From: Litoribrevibacter albus
GTDB lineage: Bacteria; Pseudomonadota; Gammaproteobacteria; Pseudomonadales; Litoribrevibacteraceae
Length of the DNA: 64,000 bases
Reading direction: 5' to 3'
Assembly (NCBI RefSeq): GCF_030159995.1
Contig: NZ_BSNM01000016.1
Span: 744,001-808,000 of the forward strand
Shown here: piece after piece, positions 1-7,939 of the stretch
Layout of the letters: the number at the start of each line of letters is the position of its first letter
Numbering within the stretch: position 1 is the first letter of the stretch
The notes under the pieces: generated by a model
Seen by the model: the letters and a program-made list of their open reading frames with translations, nothing else
Told to the model about the DNA's origin: nothing
Database searches by the model: none
Translations under genes and position numbers: made by a program

Positions 1-186
1 ATTTGGTCGCTGGAACTCACCCTGATCGGGATGAAGCTCACCCAAAATCATTTTAAACAGGCTCGATTTTCCGGCACCGTTGGCACCGACCAGTCCTACT
101 TTTTGACCTGGGTTGATGGTGAGGTTTGCGTCTTCGAAAAGAACTTTAATACCACGTTGAAGCGAAATATTGGTCAGCTGAATCAT
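1..186 (-). CDS. ABC-F family ATPase, YheS-like (5' end only)
   Basis: The first 62 residues of an ABC-F ATPase are encoded on the minus strand; the rest runs off the left edge. The N-terminus MIQLTNISLQRG is followed by NPGQKVGLVGANGAGKSS, whose Walker A is GANGAGKS (residues 35-42). The spacing from the start Met and the wording of this segment match E. coli YheS. ABC-F proteins are soluble tandem-ATPase factors that bind the ribosomal E site and relieve stalled translation; they are not transporters. In pseudomonads a TIGR02444 gene often sits beside yheS; here the TIGR02444 gene is far away, near 39.4 kb. The family is clear; the subfamily is inferred from a short fragment. Confidence 0.85.
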   Translation of the reverse strand, partial: MIQLTNISLQRGIKVLFEDANLTINPGQKVGLVGANGAGKSSLFKMILGELHPDQGEFQRPN

Positions 187-309
187 GAGGTTGCGCAGTT
201 ATTCTGTGGAAGCTAATAAAGGTGCGTGAACAGTAACAGGAGTTATTGGAATTAGAAAGGCTTGAGAAAGAAGGTGGAGGGTCCTGATGGACCCACAATA
301 AGGTTTTCT

Positions 310-375
310 GCTCGCTTTTTATTTTTATTATTGAGCGTCAATTAATGCTTCTGTTTTTATTTTTATTGGTGAAGC
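310..375. repeat. Two tandem AT-rich hairpin units
   Basis: Two roughly 37-bp units each have a T/A-rich loop (TTTTTATTTTTATT) closed by a different short stem: GCTC (310-313) pairs with GAGC (333-336), and GCTTC (347-351) pairs with GAAGC (371-375). The stems differ between the copies but each stays self-complementary, as expected if the fold is maintained. The stems are short, so this is suggestive only. Confidence 0.35.
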
Positions 376-435
376 TTAATTGCATCGTTTCTTGTTGTTC
401 TTGACTAATAGTATGCGTGTTTGTGTGCCACTTTT

Positions 436-566
436 TTAAAATGTAAGTAAATCAATTGGTTAGGTGTTTTGTAGTGTAAGGGGGAGGGAGTATAGACGAA
501 GATTCTGTTACCTGTGTTCCATAATTTGAAAAGTCTGTTGTGTTAAGCGGTAACGTTTGAGGTAAC
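436..566. repeat. Upstream copy of a diverged ~130-bp direct repeat
   Basis: The core ATGTAAGTAA at 441 followed by TTGGTTA, then GTTACC at 507 and GGTAAC at 549 and 561, reappears in the same order at 911-1045. The offset is 474-475 bp for the first two landmarks. The similarity is clear but degenerate, suggesting an old duplication of a regulatory segment. Confidence 0.5.
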
Positions 567-744
567 AAAAACCTCATCATAGGATTTTACGAGTAACGAT
601 GAATCCATATATCAAGGGCACTGAGGTTGAGTACCGGAAGATGTCCGTGATTTTAGCTACCAACTAGAAGGCAGAATCGGCATACAAAGCAGAAAGACGA
701 CTAAATCAGGGGAAGTAGGGAAGGTGAGGATCAAAAAATTTTCC

Positions 745-775
745 CCTCTGTGAGTCAGGTTCTGACTCACAGAGG
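745..775. repeat. 14-bp perfect inverted repeat (hairpin)
   Basis: CCTCTGTGAGTCAG (745-758) and CTGACTCACAGAGG (762-775) form a perfect 14-bp stem with a 3-base GTT loop. Read on the minus strand, the stem is followed by GGGAAAATTTTTTG, a T-rich tail displaced by a few bases, so a minus-strand terminator is possible, though no minus-strand gene ends here. A protein-binding palindrome or a mobile-hairpin remnant are alternatives. Confidence 0.6.
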
Positions 776-910
776 TAAACCGCTTTTGCAAGAGGGTCGT
801 TATTATTCTTATTGGTGACCCCCTGTAAATCGGTACCATTATTATTCTTATTCTGTTGGCATCCGATGATGGGATACCTAATTAGAGTGCGTATCCCGAG
901 CCAATTTTTG

Positions 911-1045
911 TTAAATGTAAGTAATTCATTTGGTTAAGGTTAATTATTGATGTGGCGCTTTAACTGGATGAAGGCTAGGTCGTTACCTTTGTTCAATATT
1001 TGCAATTCTCTTTGTCTCATTAAGTAACAATTCGATGGTGGTAAC
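911..1045. repeat. Downstream copy of a diverged ~130-bp direct repeat
   Basis: This copy carries TTAAATGTAAGTAATTCA (911-928), TTTGGTTAAGG, GTTACC at 982, GTAAC at 1024 and GGTAAC at 1040, in the same order as 436-566. It lies about 245 bp before the GGDEF-EAL start codon and may be part of that gene's control region. Confidence 0.5.
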
Positions 1046-1288
1046 TCGCACAGACCTATTTTTATGGGGGTGTTACCTGCACGTGTTGCATCTAAACGGG
1101 GGTGGTTTGGTAATCTGATGTCTTGAATGTCGGGTATATCTCATTCTGAAGGGGAAGTTGTCGAGCTGGTAACATACGTCTATGAATTCACTTGATTTTG
1201 CTAGACTAAGTCTGACAATCTTGAATGAATTAACGTACGAGTCGCGCATTCTTGATAAAGTGACTGATGAGCAATGTTGTAGTGGTGT

Positions 1289-3253
1289 ATGCATCCATAT
1301 TTGAAAAAGCTTGTTCAAAATCTGAATTTTAGTCTGTCTGATCACTCTCAGCTGGAGTCGCTATTAGAGCAGGTCTCTTCGTATCTTTCTCATCTGGAAT
1401 CTCTCTCTTCCAAGGATCTCGAAAGTCATCTTGCCCATTCGGAGCAAACCCCGATTAATCTGGATCAGCTGGAAAATGGCTCGATGGCGCCGGAAGAACT
1501 GGTCACCCTGATTAAAGAGCAGACTCAACAATACGAGCGCCAGATTACACAACTGGCGGCGGTAAAGTTAGGTTTGGAAGATTCGTTGTCCTTACTGAAT
1601 ACCACTCTGGATGCCACTAACGATGGTTTGGTGGTGTTTGATAAGCATCATAAAGTGGTGGCGCATAATAAGTTGCTGGCGGACTTTTTTGGTATTTCAT
1701 CCGAAGAAGTGGAGCAGTCATTTGTTGGTAGCCGCTTAAAGGAAATGCTCAAGCGCCAGGTTCATAATTACGAAACCTTGTTGGAATTGATTCGTTTTAC
1801 TAATCAAAATCCGGGTGAAAAAGCGCATGGCTTGCTGCACTTTAAGAACGGCACCTATGTTGAGTGCGTCTCGAAACCCCGATTTCTGGATCATCGGATT
1901 GTTGGTCGGGTTTGGAGTCTCCGAGACATCACCGATTTGAAACAGTCTGAAGAACAGGCACGACACCAAGCCTACCACGATGATTTAACCGGGTTGCCTA
2001 ATCGGGCTCTGTTGCAGGAGCAAATGCAACGGGCGTTGAAAGGTGCTCAACATCATAATCATCGGATTGCGATCCTGTTTATGGATTTGGATGGATTCAA
2101 GTACGTAAATGATACCTTAGGGCACGATTTTGGTGATTTGTTACTGTGTCATGCCGCCATGCGGTTGAAGGATTGTATTCGGGACATCGATTTATTGGCT
2201 CGATACGGGGGTGATGAGTTCATTGTGATGATGGATGAGGTAACGTCGGTTCGTCAGGTAACGGATTTGGCGGATGCCATCATTAAAGAACTTGAGCGTC
2301 CCTTTGTGATTCGTGGTGAGTCCTTGTACATGACCACCAGTATCGGTATTTCTTTGTATCCAAACGATGGCGATGTAGCGGAAGGGTTGATTCGCGATGC
2401 AGATATGGCGATGTATCACGCCAAAGCCAAGGGGCGCAACAATTACCAGTTCTTTGCAAAAGAACTGGCGGTGCTCTCCTCTCATCGTTTGTCCTTGCGG
2501 AATAAGCTGAAAACCGCCATCGAAGAAGAACAATTTTCATTGGTTTATCAGCCGAAGGTAACCACCAAGGAAAATCGCATTGTCGGGGTGGAAGCCTTGA
2601 TTCGCTGGACTTTGCCTGATGGTCAGGTGACGCCGCCTAATGAATTTATCCCCGCTGCTGAAGACAATGGTTTGATCTTACCGATCAGTAACTGGGTGTT
2701 TGAAGAAGCGATTAAGCAGGCTAAGGCGTGGGAATCTTCGGCCCCCAGCTATTTTACGGTGGCCGTAAACATGTCTGCCCGTCAATTTCAGCAGCCGGAT
2801 TTGGTGGAAAGCTTAATGGCGCTGTTGGCCAAATATGAATTACCGGCGCGATTCCTTGAAATTGAAATCACCGAAAGCATGGTGATGGAGGATGTGGAAT
2901 CCGCGATACGGGTACTGGCCAGGTTGCGCCGATTGGGAATACGGATTGCCATCGATGATTTTGGCACCGGGTATTCCTCTCTGGGCTATTTGAAGTCATT
3001 GCCGATTGATTGCCTGAAGATTGATAAACGGTTTGTGGACGAGCTCTTTAAGAGCAAAGCCGATCGGGCGTTGGTCAGTACCATTATTTATTTGTCCCAT
3101 GTGATGGGTGTGCAGGTAGTGGCTGAAGGCGTTGAAACGGAAGAGGCGCTGAAGTTGTTGGATGATATGACCTGTGATCTGATTCAGGGGTATTATTTCA
3201 GTAAGCCGGTGCAGGCCGAGGAAATTGTTCAAATGTTGGAAAAGCATCGCTAG
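1289..3253 (+). CDS. PAS-GGDEF-EAL cyclic-di-GMP signalling protein
   Basis: A 654-residue cytoplasmic protein with no membrane segment. An N-terminal helical region (about 1-100) leads into a PAS domain (about 100-215), GGDEF (about 225-385) and EAL (about 400-650). The synthase motif GGDEF (residues 307-311) and the phosphodiesterase signature EAL (435-437) are both intact, as are DDFGTGYSS (from 556), the KIDK lysine and EGVET. Both diguanylate cyclase and phosphodiesterase activities are therefore possible; which dominates cannot be read from sequence. The ATG at 1289 lacks a good Shine-Dalgarno, so the start is the least certain part. elyC follows after 17 bp and may be co-transcribed. 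Confidence 0.93.
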   Translation: MHPYLKKLVQNLNFSLSDHSQLESLLEQVSSYLSHLESLSSKDLESHLAHSEQTPINLDQLENGSMAPEELVTLIKEQTQQYERQITQLAAVKLGLEDSLSLLNTTLDATNDGLVVFDKHHKVVAHNKLLADFFGISSEEVEQSFVGSRLKEMLKRQVHNYETLLELIRFTNQNPGEKAHGLLHFKNGTYVECVSKPRFLDHRIVGRVWSLRDITDLKQSEEQARHQAYHDDLTGLPNRALLQEQMQRALKGAQHHNHRIAILFMDLDGFKYVNDTLGHDFGDLLLCHAAMRLKDCIRDIDLLARYGGDEFIVMMDEVTSVRQVTDLADAIIKELERPFVIRGESLYMTTSIGISLYPNDGDVAEGLIRDADMAMYHAKAKGRNNYQFFAKELAVLSSHRLSLRNKLKTAIEEEQFSLVYQPKVTTKENRIVGVEALIRWTLPDGQVTPPNEFIPAAEDNGLILPISNWVFEEAIKQAKAWESSAPSYFTVAVNMSARQFQQPDLVESLMALLAKYELPARFLEIEITESMVMEDVESAIRVLARLRRLGIRIAIDDFGTGYSSLGYLKSLPIDCLKIDKRFVDELFKSKADRALVSTIIYLSHVMGVQVVAEGVETEEALKLLDDMTCDLIQGYYFSKPVQAEEIVQMLEKHR

Positions 3254-3270
3254 TCGAAAAGGATCAGGTC

Positions 3271-4041
3271 ATGGATGTCGTATTTTTTATCAAGAAGCTG
3301 GTGATCGTTTTGATCTCTCCCATTTCTATCGTACTGATTCTGGGACTGCTGGCATTACTGGCGTTGCTGTGGGGTAAAACCAAGCGGGCCGGTGTCTTGA
3401 TGGCTCTTTCCCTATTCTTGGTTTGGGCGGCTTCTTTTAATCCGATCGGCGATTCTCTGATGCGCTCTCACGAGCACGGATTACGGGCCTTTCAATACAA
3501 TGACGATCTGGATGTGTCTGTCATTCATGTCTTAGGCGGTGGGCATAGTGAAAGTCCGCGATATGCCACCGGAGCGCAACTCAGTTCTTCCTCTCTGGCG
3601 CGAGTTATTGAAGGGGTTCGCATTGCCCAACTCTACCCTGAAGCGCGTTTGGTCTTTTCCGGGTATGAAGGTTATATGGGTGTGAATAAGCTGACCAATG
3701 CGGAAGCTGCCAAGGCCTTAGCGACTTCCATCGGTATGGATGAAGACCGTATCGACCTGTTAACGGAAGCAAAAGATACTCGTGAGGAAGCCATTGATGT
3801 GGCTGATATGGTTGGGGAAGGACAATTGATTTTAGTGACCTCGGCTTCGCACATGCCTCGGGCATTGGCCATTTTCCATCAGGAAGGTTTAAAGCCGCTT
3901 CCTGCTCCCACGTATTTCTTAGGCCATGATCAGAGCAGTGATTACACCCCGTCTATTGAGGCATTGAATAAGACCCAGCGTTACTTCTATGAGCAGGTGG
4001 GGCTGATGTGGATAAAACTACGCGCCTGGTTGGATCAGTAA
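3271..4041 (+). CDS. elyC: Envelope biogenesis factor ElyC (DUF218)
   Basis: A 256-residue inner-membrane protein with two N-terminal hydrophobic segments (about 8-32 and 40-58) and a periplasmic DUF218 domain. VLGGG near residue 88, LVFSG near 125 and LVTSASHMPRA near 188 are DUF218 hallmarks. The two-helix N-terminus, the total length (E. coli ElyC is 259) and the C-terminal segment with QEGLKPLPAP match ElyC rather than SanA or YdcF. ElyC affects peptidoglycan and undecaprenyl-phosphate metabolism at low temperature; its exact reaction is unknown. It lies 17 bp after the GGDEF-EAL gene and is convergent with the PLP enzyme gene. Confidence 0.88.
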   Translation: MDVVFFIKKLVIVLISPISIVLILGLLALLALLWGKTKRAGVLMALSLFLVWAASFNPIGDSLMRSHEHGLRAFQYNDDLDVSVIHVLGGGHSESPRYATGAQLSSSSLARVIEGVRIAQLYPEARLVFSGYEGYMGVNKLTNAEAAKALATSIGMDEDRIDLLTEAKDTREEAIDVADMVGEGQLILVTSASHMPRALAIFHQEGLKPLPAPTYFLGHDQSSDYTPSIEALNKTQRYFYEQVGLMWIKLRAWLDQ

Positions 4042-4100
4042 CCTCGCCGTTTAAAGTCATTCAATCTGCTTGATGTCGTATGTGGTAATGCTCTATGTGT

Positions 4101-5309
4101 TTAATGTTTTAGCACAGGCCATCGGGCTTCCAGTACTCCGTTTCGGACTGCCAGTACATCCCCGAATTGAAGGAACACCGCTTCGCTTTCCTGAGGACGC
4201 CAGAAAATGTGGTCGTCGGGGGCGAGTGTGAGCTGAGACGTTCCGTTTAATATGGCTTGATTAGCGCTTTCCCCGTAGAGACTGTTATGTCGTAGCCGAG
4301 CGTCAATCAGGTCGGCCCGCCAAAGCCCTCCGTAAATAAAAAATGTCTGCTGATGTTTGGGGTGAAGCCTTTGTAACAGACGACTTATCCACTCCGGTCC
4401 GGGCAAATTCATACCGGACCACTGCTTAATAATCGGACTGGCGATGAAGCTGGCCGGTTGATAGTCGGTTAATAGTGGCAGATCGAAGTGGCTAGGTTTA
4501 ACCAGTGCACTGCCGACCGATAAATCGTTACAGACTGAGCTGTTTTTATGCAGTTCTATGGTCGGGCTACCGGCACCGTTGAGTATCAAATTATCGGCCC
4601 ACAGCTCGGGAAAATAGCTTCGGGTATAGTTAATGTACGTTTGGTACTGATGCTGACTGCGTTGGTAACTGGCTTGCGTGGATTCCACGACCCTAGGTAA
4701 CTTACCGACGTGAGCATCGTATCCCATAAATCCGGTGAATCGGAGAAACTTTGGATGATTCCTGATCGTGGTCAGCATTACATCCAGAGTGGTTTGATCT
4801 GTGACGCCGCCCCGATGCAAACCGATATCGATTTCTATGGTCACCGCGATTCTGGTTCCAAATTTCTGAGCAATGGTCAGGTACTGGTTGAGTCGGGCGG
4901 GCGTGTCCACTAACCAGTGTAATTGTTCTTCTGGTGAAAAGGCGTTTGTGTGCTGATGCATTCGCTCATAGGCACGCTGAACCGCTCGGGCTGGCAGGGG
5001 TTTTCCCAACAACAGATTGCTGTCTGGAAAGTGTTCAATAAGCTGCATTAAAAAGGGTAAATGGAAGGTCATGAAGCTTTGACTGCCAAGGCGCTCACTG
5101 AGATAGCTTAACAACCCGATGCAAGGCAATGATTTAGCAACCAGCCGAAGTGCTGTGTCTCTGGAAACCGAATGACACAGCGTGGCAAGGTTTGCATCCA
5201 ATCGATCCAGATCGACGATAAGATGAGGTGTCCCTTCACCGTGCTGTGTTAGCAGTCGATTCAGCTGGTGGAAATACGGGGTATCTTGTGACCGTTCAGG
5301 CTGATGCAT
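4101..5309 (-). CDS. Fold-III PLP-dependent enzyme (D-serine/D-threonine dehydratase-like)
   Basis: A 402-residue protein with an alanine-racemase-type N-terminal barrel. LIVDLDRLDAN (30-40) and VAKSLPC, with Lys59 as the expected PLP Schiff-base lysine, mark the fold-III family. EIDIGLHRGG and ILNGAGSPT follow, then a C-terminal DSD-like beta domain containing DDHIFWRP. The C-terminal Pro-x-His-x-Cys zinc motif of characterised eukaryotic D-serine dehydratases is not visible, so a plain dehydratase call would be unsafe. The start codon lies inside the upstream FAD-oxidase gene (14-bp overlap), showing translational coupling and suggesting that both enzymes act on related small molecules. Substrate unknown. 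Confidence 0.72.
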   Translation of the reverse strand: MHQPERSQDTPYFHQLNRLLTQHGEGTPHLIVDLDRLDANLATLCHSVSRDTALRLVAKSLPCIGLLSYLSERLGSQSFMTFHLPFLMQLIEHFPDSNLLLGKPLPARAVQRAYERMHQHTNAFSPEEQLHWLVDTPARLNQYLTIAQKFGTRIAVTIEIDIGLHRGGVTDQTTLDVMLTTIRNHPKFLRFTGFMGYDAHVGKLPRVVESTQASYQRSQHQYQTYINYTRSYFPELWADNLILNGAGSPTIELHKNSSVCNDLSVGSALVKPSHFDLPLLTDYQPASFIASPIIKQWSGMNLPGPEWISRLLQRLHPKHQQTFFIYGGLWRADLIDARLRHNSLYGESANQAILNGTSQLTLAPDDHIFWRPQESEAVFLQFGDVLAVRNGVLEARWPVLKH

Positions 5310-6633
5310 CCACGTCCCCTAAAATGGTGGTCATATCGTCGTTCATTAATCGTTGTGTTGGATCTAAGGTTCGTCTGATGTTCTGCCACTGTTTCCATTT
5401 CGGGTAGAGCTTCGCCAATTGCAGATGGTTCTTGGTATGGGTTTTCCCCCAATGCGGACGCCCCTCAAATTGATCAAAGATCGGCTCCAGCTGTTGGAAT
5501 AGCACAGAGTAGTCTTGCTTATAGTATTGATGAATGGAAATAGAGGCAGAATCCCGGTCATAGAAGGGGCTCATCCAAATATCATCGGCAGCAACATAGC
5601 GGTATTCAATGGGGAAAAAGGCCGCAACATTATGTTTACGTAGGTGCTGGATTAACTTGCGTAGGCAGGTCGGTCCATCTTCCGCTGGCACTTGATATTC
5701 CATCTCGTTGAAACGAACGGTACGCGGTGTCGCAAAAACCTTATGCGACAGATCCACCCGCTGGCTGGGTTTTACAAAGCTGGCCAGCTGTCTGTGCACG
5801 AAAGGAATAAGCTTTGGAAAGTGTCTTGTTAGCTCGCAGAAAAAGCGTAATAGGGTGTCTTCAGCAATCAATGGTGCTTTGGGGCTGAATGCTGACTCCT
5901 GGGTTGGGTTCAGGGTCTTGAGGATCACCTGATCCGAATAGGCCAGGGCAAAGAATTCCACATGGCGATTTTGGGCCTTGAGGGTATCCAGATTGTTGAG
6001 AACATCTTCGAGCGGTTGCAGCTCTATGGATTCTTTCAATGAATATGCCGGACGATTTTGTAATTCAATTTCCGTAACTACGCCCAAGGCGCCGAGATTC
6101 ACCCGTGCTGCATCAAACAACTCTTTATTATGGTGTGCCGAACACTCCAATACTTTCCCTTGAGGTGAAATCAGTGTCAGCGATTTCACCAGACCGGACA
6201 GGCAAGGTAATTTTGCGCCGGTACCGTGTGTACCTGTAGCAATGGCGCCTGCCAATGATTGATGGTTGATGTCACCCATGTTGAGCATGCCTTGATTGAT
6301 TTCATCCAACAATGGGCTTAATTGGTGAAGGGGCGTACCGGCCTTGATTCGAGCGGTATTGGTCTCTTCGTCATAGCCCAGTAATCCGGTCATGTGATGG
6401 AGACTGATCAGTGTGTCTGCTGTCTTAGCCAGGGGGGTGAACGAATGCCCTGAGCCCACCAATCGGAAAGGTGTCGTGGTGCTTTGTAGTTCCGCTGTCA
6501 GTTCGCTGGTCGATACCGGTTCCAAAACTTCTTGAGGAAACGAGGTTTGATTTTGAGACCAGTTTTGCCACTGCCCTTTCGGATTACCCGGTTGCTCCTG
6601 TTGAATGTCATCAACACTGTCAAAGTACGTCAT
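5296..6633 (-). CDS. FAD-linked aldonolactone oxidase-type oxidoreductase
   Basis: A 445-residue VAO/PCMH-family flavoprotein. The FAD-binding half holds RLVGSGHSFTPLA, where the His of GSGHS is the usual covalent flavin attachment point, then GDINHQSLAGAIATGTHGTG. The C-terminal half resembles D-arabinono-1,4-lactone/L-gulonolactone oxidases and carries HWGKTH. I place the start at MTYFDSV (ATG 6631-6633), preceded by AAGGCG; longer in-frame starts add an unusual basic/hydrophobic leader absent from the family. The family oxidises sugar lactones or alditols with O2. It heads a two-gene unit with the overlapping PLP enzyme. Substrate not determinable. Confidence 0.82.
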   Translation of the reverse strand: MTYFDSVDDIQQEQPGNPKGQWQNWSQNQTSFPQEVLEPVSTSELTAELQSTTTPFRLVGSGHSFTPLAKTADTLISLHHMTGLLGYDEETNTARIKAGTPLHQLSPLLDEINQGMLNMGDINHQSLAGAIATGTHGTGAKLPCLSGLVKSLTLISPQGKVLECSAHHNKELFDAARVNLGALGVVTEIELQNRPAYSLKESIELQPLEDVLNNLDTLKAQNRHVEFFALAYSDQVILKTLNPTQESAFSPKAPLIAEDTLLRFFCELTRHFPKLIPFVHRQLASFVKPSQRVDLSHKVFATPRTVRFNEMEYQVPAEDGPTCLRKLIQHLRKHNVAAFFPIEYRYVAADDIWMSPFYDRDSASISIHQYYKQDYSVLFQQLEPIFDQFEGRPHWGKTHTKNHLQLAKLYPKWKQWQNIRRTLDPTQRLMNDDMTTILGDVDASA

Positions 6634-7193
6634 AGTTCGCCTTATTCTTATAGTTATCCGAAGTATAGTATTTAGCGGCGATGTGAATGGAAATATGCTG
6701 AGAGTGAATCTGGGTATAAATTCCCTAAGTTGGCCAATCTGCACACAAAAATTGAGCATTTAGTGTGCAAAAGTGAGTTGCTAACAATATCTGTGGATAA
6801 AATTGTGCGTAACGTATTCGAAACAGACTCAAACGCCCGTTTTATCTGGGCTCCGGTGAATAGAGTTAAAAATAATCACTTAATTAAAGTTATTTAAAAT
6901 CAATTACTTAGTGTTTGTCTGTAAACGGTGGATAAAAACTGAAATACCACTCTACATCTTATTGTCATATTAAACTCTGTGTTGATAATTAGATTTTTTC
7001 TTGAATTACTGATTATAAATCCAGTGTTTCATGTTGATTTATTCTGTTTTTCTTACCGTCAAGGTATGACTCTGTGGTTAAGTTGTGAATAACCTGATGA
7101 ATAGTTCTGTATAGCCTGTTTGTGGATGGGCGGTATAAGAAAGGCAGGAAATTATATTGAATTTATAGACGACCGGTCGTAAACTTGCCAACC
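6634..7193. other. AT-rich intergenic region with DnaA-box-like sites
   Basis: A 560-bp AT-rich region between divergent genes contains no gene. Four 9-mers in the same orientation match the DnaA box complement TGTGGATAA at 8 or 9 of 9 positions: 6792-6800 (perfect), 6927-6935 (GGTGGATAA), 7073-7081 (TGTGGTTAA) and 7084-7092 (TGTGAATAA). TGTGGATGG at 7121-7129 is a weaker fifth. The region also carries the promoters of the flavin oxidase and tetR genes and the TetR operator at 7169-7180. Confidence 0.5.
7166..7181. promoter_or_regulatory. Probable TetR operator (autoregulatory copy)
   Basis: ACGACCGGTCGT at 7169-7180 is a perfect 12-bp palindrome within ATAGACGACCGGTCGT. It ends 13 bp before the tetR start codon. 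The same core recurs at 7866-7881 upstream of the Old Yellow Enzyme gene and nowhere else that I noticed, so it is very likely this regulator's operator. Confidence 0.8.
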
Positions 7194-7790
7194 ATGGCGA
7201 GACCAAGAAAAAACGAACACATTAAAGAAGAGTTGCTGAACGCAGGCTTGGAAACCTTGTTAACCAAGGGGTATCACGGAACGGGCATTAAAGAAGTTCT
7301 GGACAAGCTGGGCGTGCCTAAGGGCTCTTTCTATCACTACTTCAAAAGCAAAGAAATGTTTGCGGCTGAGGTGGTGCATTTTTACGCGCGAGATTTAAAC
7401 GAACGCATTCTTGGGGTCATGGCAGGTTCCCGGAAGACCGGCTTGATCGCCATTAAGCACGCGTTTATGTTAATGGTGGAGGAGTATCGAACCGGTACCT
7501 GTGGCTGTATCTTGGGGGCGTTAGCCAGTGAGATTTCTGAAACCAGTGAAATCTGTCGTCTTGCCATATTGAAAGAAGTTGAAAACTGGAACAACATGCT
7601 GGCAGCACTTGTGACGCAAGGCCAGAAAGAAGGGGTTATTCGAACCGATCTCGATGCCCAGTTACTGGCGAAAATGCTTTGGAATTGCTGGGAGGGTGGC
7701 GTACTCCGAATGAAAGTGGAAGCCTCCGCTAATGCTGTGGAAGATGTCGTCAACATTATGTTTGATGCCATTCTATTGAAGCGTTTATGA
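7194..7790 (+). CDS. TetR family repressor, NemR-like
   Basis: A 198-residue TetR-family repressor. The N-terminal helix-turn-helix spans about residues 8-55 with GYHGTGIKEVLDKLGVPKGS and FYHYFKSKE, the classic TetR signature. The C-terminal ligand domain carries CGCILGALASE and WEGGVLRMK, typical of the NemR/AcuR-like branch that senses electrophiles or small organic acids. The start is ATG 7194; an upstream in-frame TTG at 7185 abuts the operator. No Shine-Dalgarno is visible, so a short or leaderless mRNA is possible. The adjacent OYE reductase and shared operator indicate an autoregulated repressor-reductase pair, like nemR-nemA. The inducer is inferred only. Confidence 0.88.
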   Translation: MARPRKNEHIKEELLNAGLETLLTKGYHGTGIKEVLDKLGVPKGSFYHYFKSKEMFAAEVVHFYARDLNERILGVMAGSRKTGLIAIKHAFMLMVEEYRTGTCGCILGALASEISETSEICRLAILKEVENWNNMLAALVTQGQKEGVIRTDLDAQLLAKMLWNCWEGGVLRMKVEASANAVEDVVNIMFDAILLKRL

Positions 7791-7828
7791 GTCAGCGCGA
7801 TAGCGGATAGATTTTAGGAATACTGAAA

Positions 7829-7856
7829 GAAACACTCATTTGAGTGTTTTTATTTA
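7829..7856 (+). terminator. Rho-independent terminator of tetR
   Basis: AACACTCA (7831-7838) pairs with TGAGTGTT (7841-7848), followed by a T-rich tail TTTATTT. It sits 40 bp after the tetR stop and before the second operator, so tetR and the OYE gene appear to be separate transcription units. Confidence 0.7.
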
Positions 7857-7865
7857 CATTGTTAA

Positions 7866-7881
7866 TAGACGACCGGTCTAA
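7866..7881. promoter_or_regulatory. Probable TetR operator upstream of the OYE gene
   Basis: TAGACGACCGGTCTAA shares the 13-base core TAGACGACCGGTC with the site at 7166-7181. It lies about 60 bp before the OYE start codon, in promoter position. Repression by the adjacent TetR protein is the simplest reading. Confidence 0.78.
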
Positions 7882-7939
7882 TACTTTTTGTCGGTCATGA
7901 AAAAAATGATATTAAAAGATATCCAGGAAGAGGTGCAGA

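Larger units (their letters stand above)
187..1288. other. 1.1 kb non-coding region with duplicated segment and GTAAC motifs
   Basis: No convincing gene was found between the ABC-F start and the GGDEF-EAL gene. The region holds two tandem AT-rich hairpin units (310-375), a diverged duplication (436-566 versus 911-1045), a 14-bp perfect inverted repeat (745-775), and nine GTAAC/GTTAC pentamers (507, 550, 562, 593, 982, 1024, 1041, 1072, 1169). It probably contains the promoters of both flanking genes, which point away from it. A very short reading frame at 599 (MNPYIKG...) resembles the start of the downstream protein (MHPYLKK) but stops after 22 codons. Confidence 0.7.

Noticed and set aside
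599-667. 22-codon ORF MNPYIKG...
   Set aside because: Too short and poorly supported for a gene; noted only because it resembles the start of the downstream protein.
657-839. 60-codon minus-strand frame across the 14-bp hairpin
   Set aside because: No ribosome site and the coding sequence contains the perfect inverted repeat; composition does not look coding.
1073-1345. 90-codon minus-strand frame overlapping the GGDEF-EAL start
   Set aside because: It runs antisense over a clear gene start, is rich in rare residues and shows no family resemblance.
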